In this document: positions 60,963-64,000 of the stretch, in pieces
Layout: every line of letters starts with the position of its first letter
Numbering within the stretch: the first letter of the stretch is position 1
NCBI RefSeq assembly: GCF_003369915.1
Contig: NC_046674.1
Span: 20,215,657 to 20,279,656 of the forward strand
Direction: 5' to 3'
Origin: Drosophila miranda
Lineage: Eukaryota > Arthropoda > Insecta > Diptera > Drosophilidae
Length of the DNA: 64,000 bases
Translations under genes and position numbers: made by a program
Notes under the pieces: model-generated
Told to the model about the DNA's origin: nothing
What the model saw: the letters and a program-made list of their open reading frames with translations, nothing else
Databases searched by the model: none

Positions 60963-63900
60963 AGAGTGAGAGCTCTCTGGCCTGTGTCCCTGTGTATCCT
61001 TCGGAACGTTTGCCACATTTCGCTTGGTGCCGAAAATTTGCATAATATGCAAATGATGCCAGCCACCAGGAGTGGCGCCACAGAGCCCCAGCACCATCAC
61101 CAGCACCAGCACCAGATCCTGTGGGGATGGGTAGAAGGAGAGGAGTAGTCCTTGGTGGCGGGGAGATGGAAGGATGAGCTACCTCGGTTACCGCTGTGGC
61201 TTTTTGTGGTCCTTTGCGATATCATATTTATTAAAAGGATTATTGGTGCTTCACTGGCATATCCTGTTAGCGCTGCTCAACCATCACCCACCAGCAGCCA
61301 GCAGCCAGCAGCCAGTCACCTCGTCCCAGTGGCCACCGCCACCACCCACTCCCCTGTCGCATTTATGCAAATGAACAACGGCTGCCTTTTGTTTCAGGTA
61401 CAGCCCCCTTCCACCCACACCCTCACCCACACCCACACCCATTCGGAAAATATGTTGAGCCACAGAAATGTTCTTCTTTTCGTTGCTTCTTTTTCGATGG
61501 CGGCGCGCCGCCATATTTGATTTAAAAGTTGACGCCAAATTGTTCAAAGTAAAAAATTACTAAAATACAATTAAAATACGACGAAACGGGGAGCAGCAGC
61601 TCCCTTTGCCACTTCGGGGGAATTTTCTTCGGTAGGGGGCTCCTCTCTGTTCACACCTGGCACTTAGCGCCTGCCCCGAAGACGGCGCTATCTTTTGACT
61701 TGGCGCTTTGTTACGATTTCACTCTATTTACTTGGATTTTCTCACCTCCAAACTCGGTTTAGTTCTAATGAAGTTGAACGTTTTCTTTTATGGGTTTTAT
61801 GGGGCACACAGAGCCTGGGATAGCGCCTAAGGATTCCATTGGGATGTTAAGGATGGCCATGGGAATCAGTTTATGGGGGTTTCCTGGTAACTTGGGTTTT
61901 GTTTTGGGTAGTGCGATAATTGATTTGGCTTTGTATTTGGTTTCCATTCCGTTGTAAGAATACGAAAGAATTCAAGGATCTCTGCTTCAAACTACGAAAA
62001 TATCAAAGAATCCCAACGCATAAGTGGCTCTAAATTATTCTCTGACCTTCCAATGTTATCCTCTTTCCTTTAAAGACATTCATTTTCCATTTCAATACTG
62101 ATTTCTTGAATTTAAACTTCAAGCTTTAAGCAGGAATCGCTCCACTCCGGAGAGAGGCCAGGACCCAGAACCATTTTAAAGTCTTCCATTTCCCCATTTA
62201 GTATGTCAATTCAAGAGTCCGGGACACATGACATATTGTTGCAGCAAGTGGCAATTGCTCAATGCCTGCCTGCTGGCGCCCCAAACCACTCCGTTAAATG
62301 CCGCCAACCCCCATATTCAGAGGCTGCCTCTTGCCACATGACTGACACCCACATGTGGCACTAACACCGCCAATTTGACGCCGACTGTATGCCTATGTGT
62401 GTGCGTGTGTGTATCCCTCCCCCTTTGTATGCTCCTCTCTGTGGCACCACTTGTCAGTCATTTTACGAAAATGTTAAAGTATCAAAATCATTCGAATGGC
62501 GTTGAGAATGTTTGACAGTTCATAAATGCTCGACGCTTGACTTGCATAAATATTTTGCACGGCCTCTCGGATGGCCGAGAGGAGAGTGTAGTGGTGTCGG
62601 GGGTGGCACGTGTGGGTGTGTGTGTGTGTGGTGGAGCACTTGAAAAAGTTTCCATCCAAAATGCGAAAAGTCAAACAAACGTCCGCGCCGAGGCAGTCTT
62701 TTTACAGTTCCAGCATTTCGGATCGGATATCTCTTGCATCACTCGTCCCGTCCACGGCATAGCGGAGCATTTTCCTCTTTCATGGTTGCCATTTTGTTTT
62801 GAAACCCATAAAAAAACGAACAAGACACAGCAGCAAAAACAACAGTAAAGTTTCCCCCGTTTTCTCTTTGCTTTCGTTTCGTTTTTCAACGCTCTTCACT
62901 TGTTGTTTCTGTTGGGGCTTGCCTTTCGTTTGCTTCGTTTTTTTTTACACTCAATTTCGGCGCAGGCGCACACCAACAGTCACTCGAAAAAGTCACTCAA
63001 CAGCCAACTAGGGGCGGGGCTTGGACTCAACTCTACTCGTGTGCGCTTGTGTGCGCGTTTCGTGTGAGTGTGCTACACTCCCCAGTGTGTGTGCGTGCGT
63101 GTCTGTTTCGTAGTGTGTTTCTGTGTAATTCCGCTTTTCAGCTGCCAAAAACAGCTGTTAACAAAAGAGCGAGACAGAGAATGTTGAGTTATGTCTAAAA
63201 TGTTGGTTCCTCTGATGTTATGGGCCTTTTCTTTATTCTATGGCCAGCGCCAGAGCTCTGTTCGTGGAATTTTGACTACCAGGAGGCGTCGTCGTCGTCG
63301 CCGCACGTTCCAAGCGATCCGATGTGCCCCTAGCGCCGGCAAAACAATTCAAGAGCCTGGAAATGGCAGGGTTTTTGTGGTTTTGAAAGAAGTGAAAACC
63401 TTGGGGGTTCCTAACAGTATGTAATTTGTATTAGGGAGATGTCAACTGATAACACCTATAGCTTTCAGCAGAGCTTCCCTTCCAGACACTTTTGATACAC
63501 ATACCACAGGTGTGTTGGCTCAGGGCACAACAATTTATGCGGCTTAAAATATTGTGGGTCTTAGGAAATTAAACTATTTTGGGGCTCTCATAAAGGTGGG
63601 TGTTTTTCTCCCCATTCCTAAGAGATTTCTAATATTCCGAAGAGCATTCTTTGGCAAACTATATACTATTTACAAATGAGCAGCTGATATTATTTATCCC
63701 ATAAACGGCATGGTTATGTGATATTTAAGATAATATCAAGTTCTTGTGGTTCTGTGGAGCAATCACATTACGGTTTGATATGCCCCTAATCAGAGATTCC
63801 TTAGTTTTATAGGTCTTGGATGATTTTCAGTCTTTGTCTTTATTTCTGTAAAAATAGTAAATGGAAGCTTACAGTGACTTCAATCAGAGATTATCTAGAT

Positions 63901-64000
63901 TTCGAGCACATTTTCCTCTGCAACTTCAAGATTTATACTTCCTCCCGAACAGCCGCTGTAACTACGATCTATTGATACCTACACTGAGAGAAAAGGCTTA

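Larger units (their letters stand above)
55549..64000. other. 8.4-kb non-coding block to the right edge
   Basis: No exon can be supported. It contains GGGCCTGGGCCTGGG-type sequence at 56.07 kb, a GATGGC/GGTATGGG tract at 57.45 kb, CACCGT repeats at 59.25 kb, a GA/CAGAGA tract at 60.93 kb, and a TATATAAA string at 57411. GT-rich sequence with TCAGTC-like strings lies at 62.98-63.12 kb. The latter resembles sequence around promoters of large fly genes, but no start codon with a plausible product follows inside the window. Confidence 0.55.

Noticed and set aside
1-64000. tRNA, rRNA or CRISPR features
   Set aside because: No B-box/TTC-arm context with a cloverleaf, no rRNA-like sequence, and no regularly spaced identical repeats with unique spacers were noticed; a covariance-model search was not possible here.

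Overview
The window reads as euchromatic Drosophila DNA. Small introns with standard insect splice sites, unmistakable fly orthologues (Patj, JTBR, Cdc37, Gr63a), INE-1/DINE-1-like dispersed repeats and abundant short microsatellites all support this. From memory of the D. melanogaster map, Patj, JTBR, Cdc37 and the J-domain gene belong to the 62B area of 3L, while Gr63a belongs to 63F. All of them are Muller element D. Finding them side by side points to a Drosophila whose element D is rearranged relative to D. melanogaster, for example an obscura-group species. That species placement is inference.

Layout. Positions 1-8.1 kb are non-coding with simple repeats. A two-exon RR-type cuticle protein (8.1-8.6 kb, +) is followed by a small secreted protein gene and an unassigned Gln/Ser/Pro-rich coiled-coil terminal exon (10.2-11.6 kb, -). 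A 16-kb gene desert (11.6-27.9 kb) holds simple repeats, an INE-1-like element and a local duplication. The core runs from 27.9 to 47.1 kb: a nuclear-protein candidate with two alternative 3' exon cassettes, each ending in a zeste/Myb-SANT-like domain (-); JTBR (+); Patj (-); a testis-type DnaJ homologue with a degenerate HPD motif (-); Cdc37 (-); the CO2 receptor subunit Gr63a (+); and a four-TM protein (-). After a second desert (47-53.4 kb), a five-exon SAM-like small protein gene lies at 53.4-55.5 kb (+). The last 8.4 kb is non-coding sequence rich in simple repeats.

The most striking structure is a nearly perfect head-to-tail duplication of about 3.95 kb (30789-34735 and 34737-38690). 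It carries the first exon of the zeste-like gene, the shared divergent promoter, all of JTBR, and Patj minus its 5' end. The result is one intact zeste-like gene (using the left copy), two intact JTBR genes, one intact Patj (right copy), one Patj lacking its L27 domain (left copy), and one orphan first exon facing into the truncated Patj. It is either a very young segmental duplication or an assembly artefact.

The exon structures were built by hand. In-frame totals across all joined exons support them: the two zeste-like isoforms, DnaJ, Cdc37, Gr63a, the tetraspan protein and the SAM-like protein all sum to whole codons. Long deserts may hide small exons or regulatory DNA of genes whose bodies lie outside the window.
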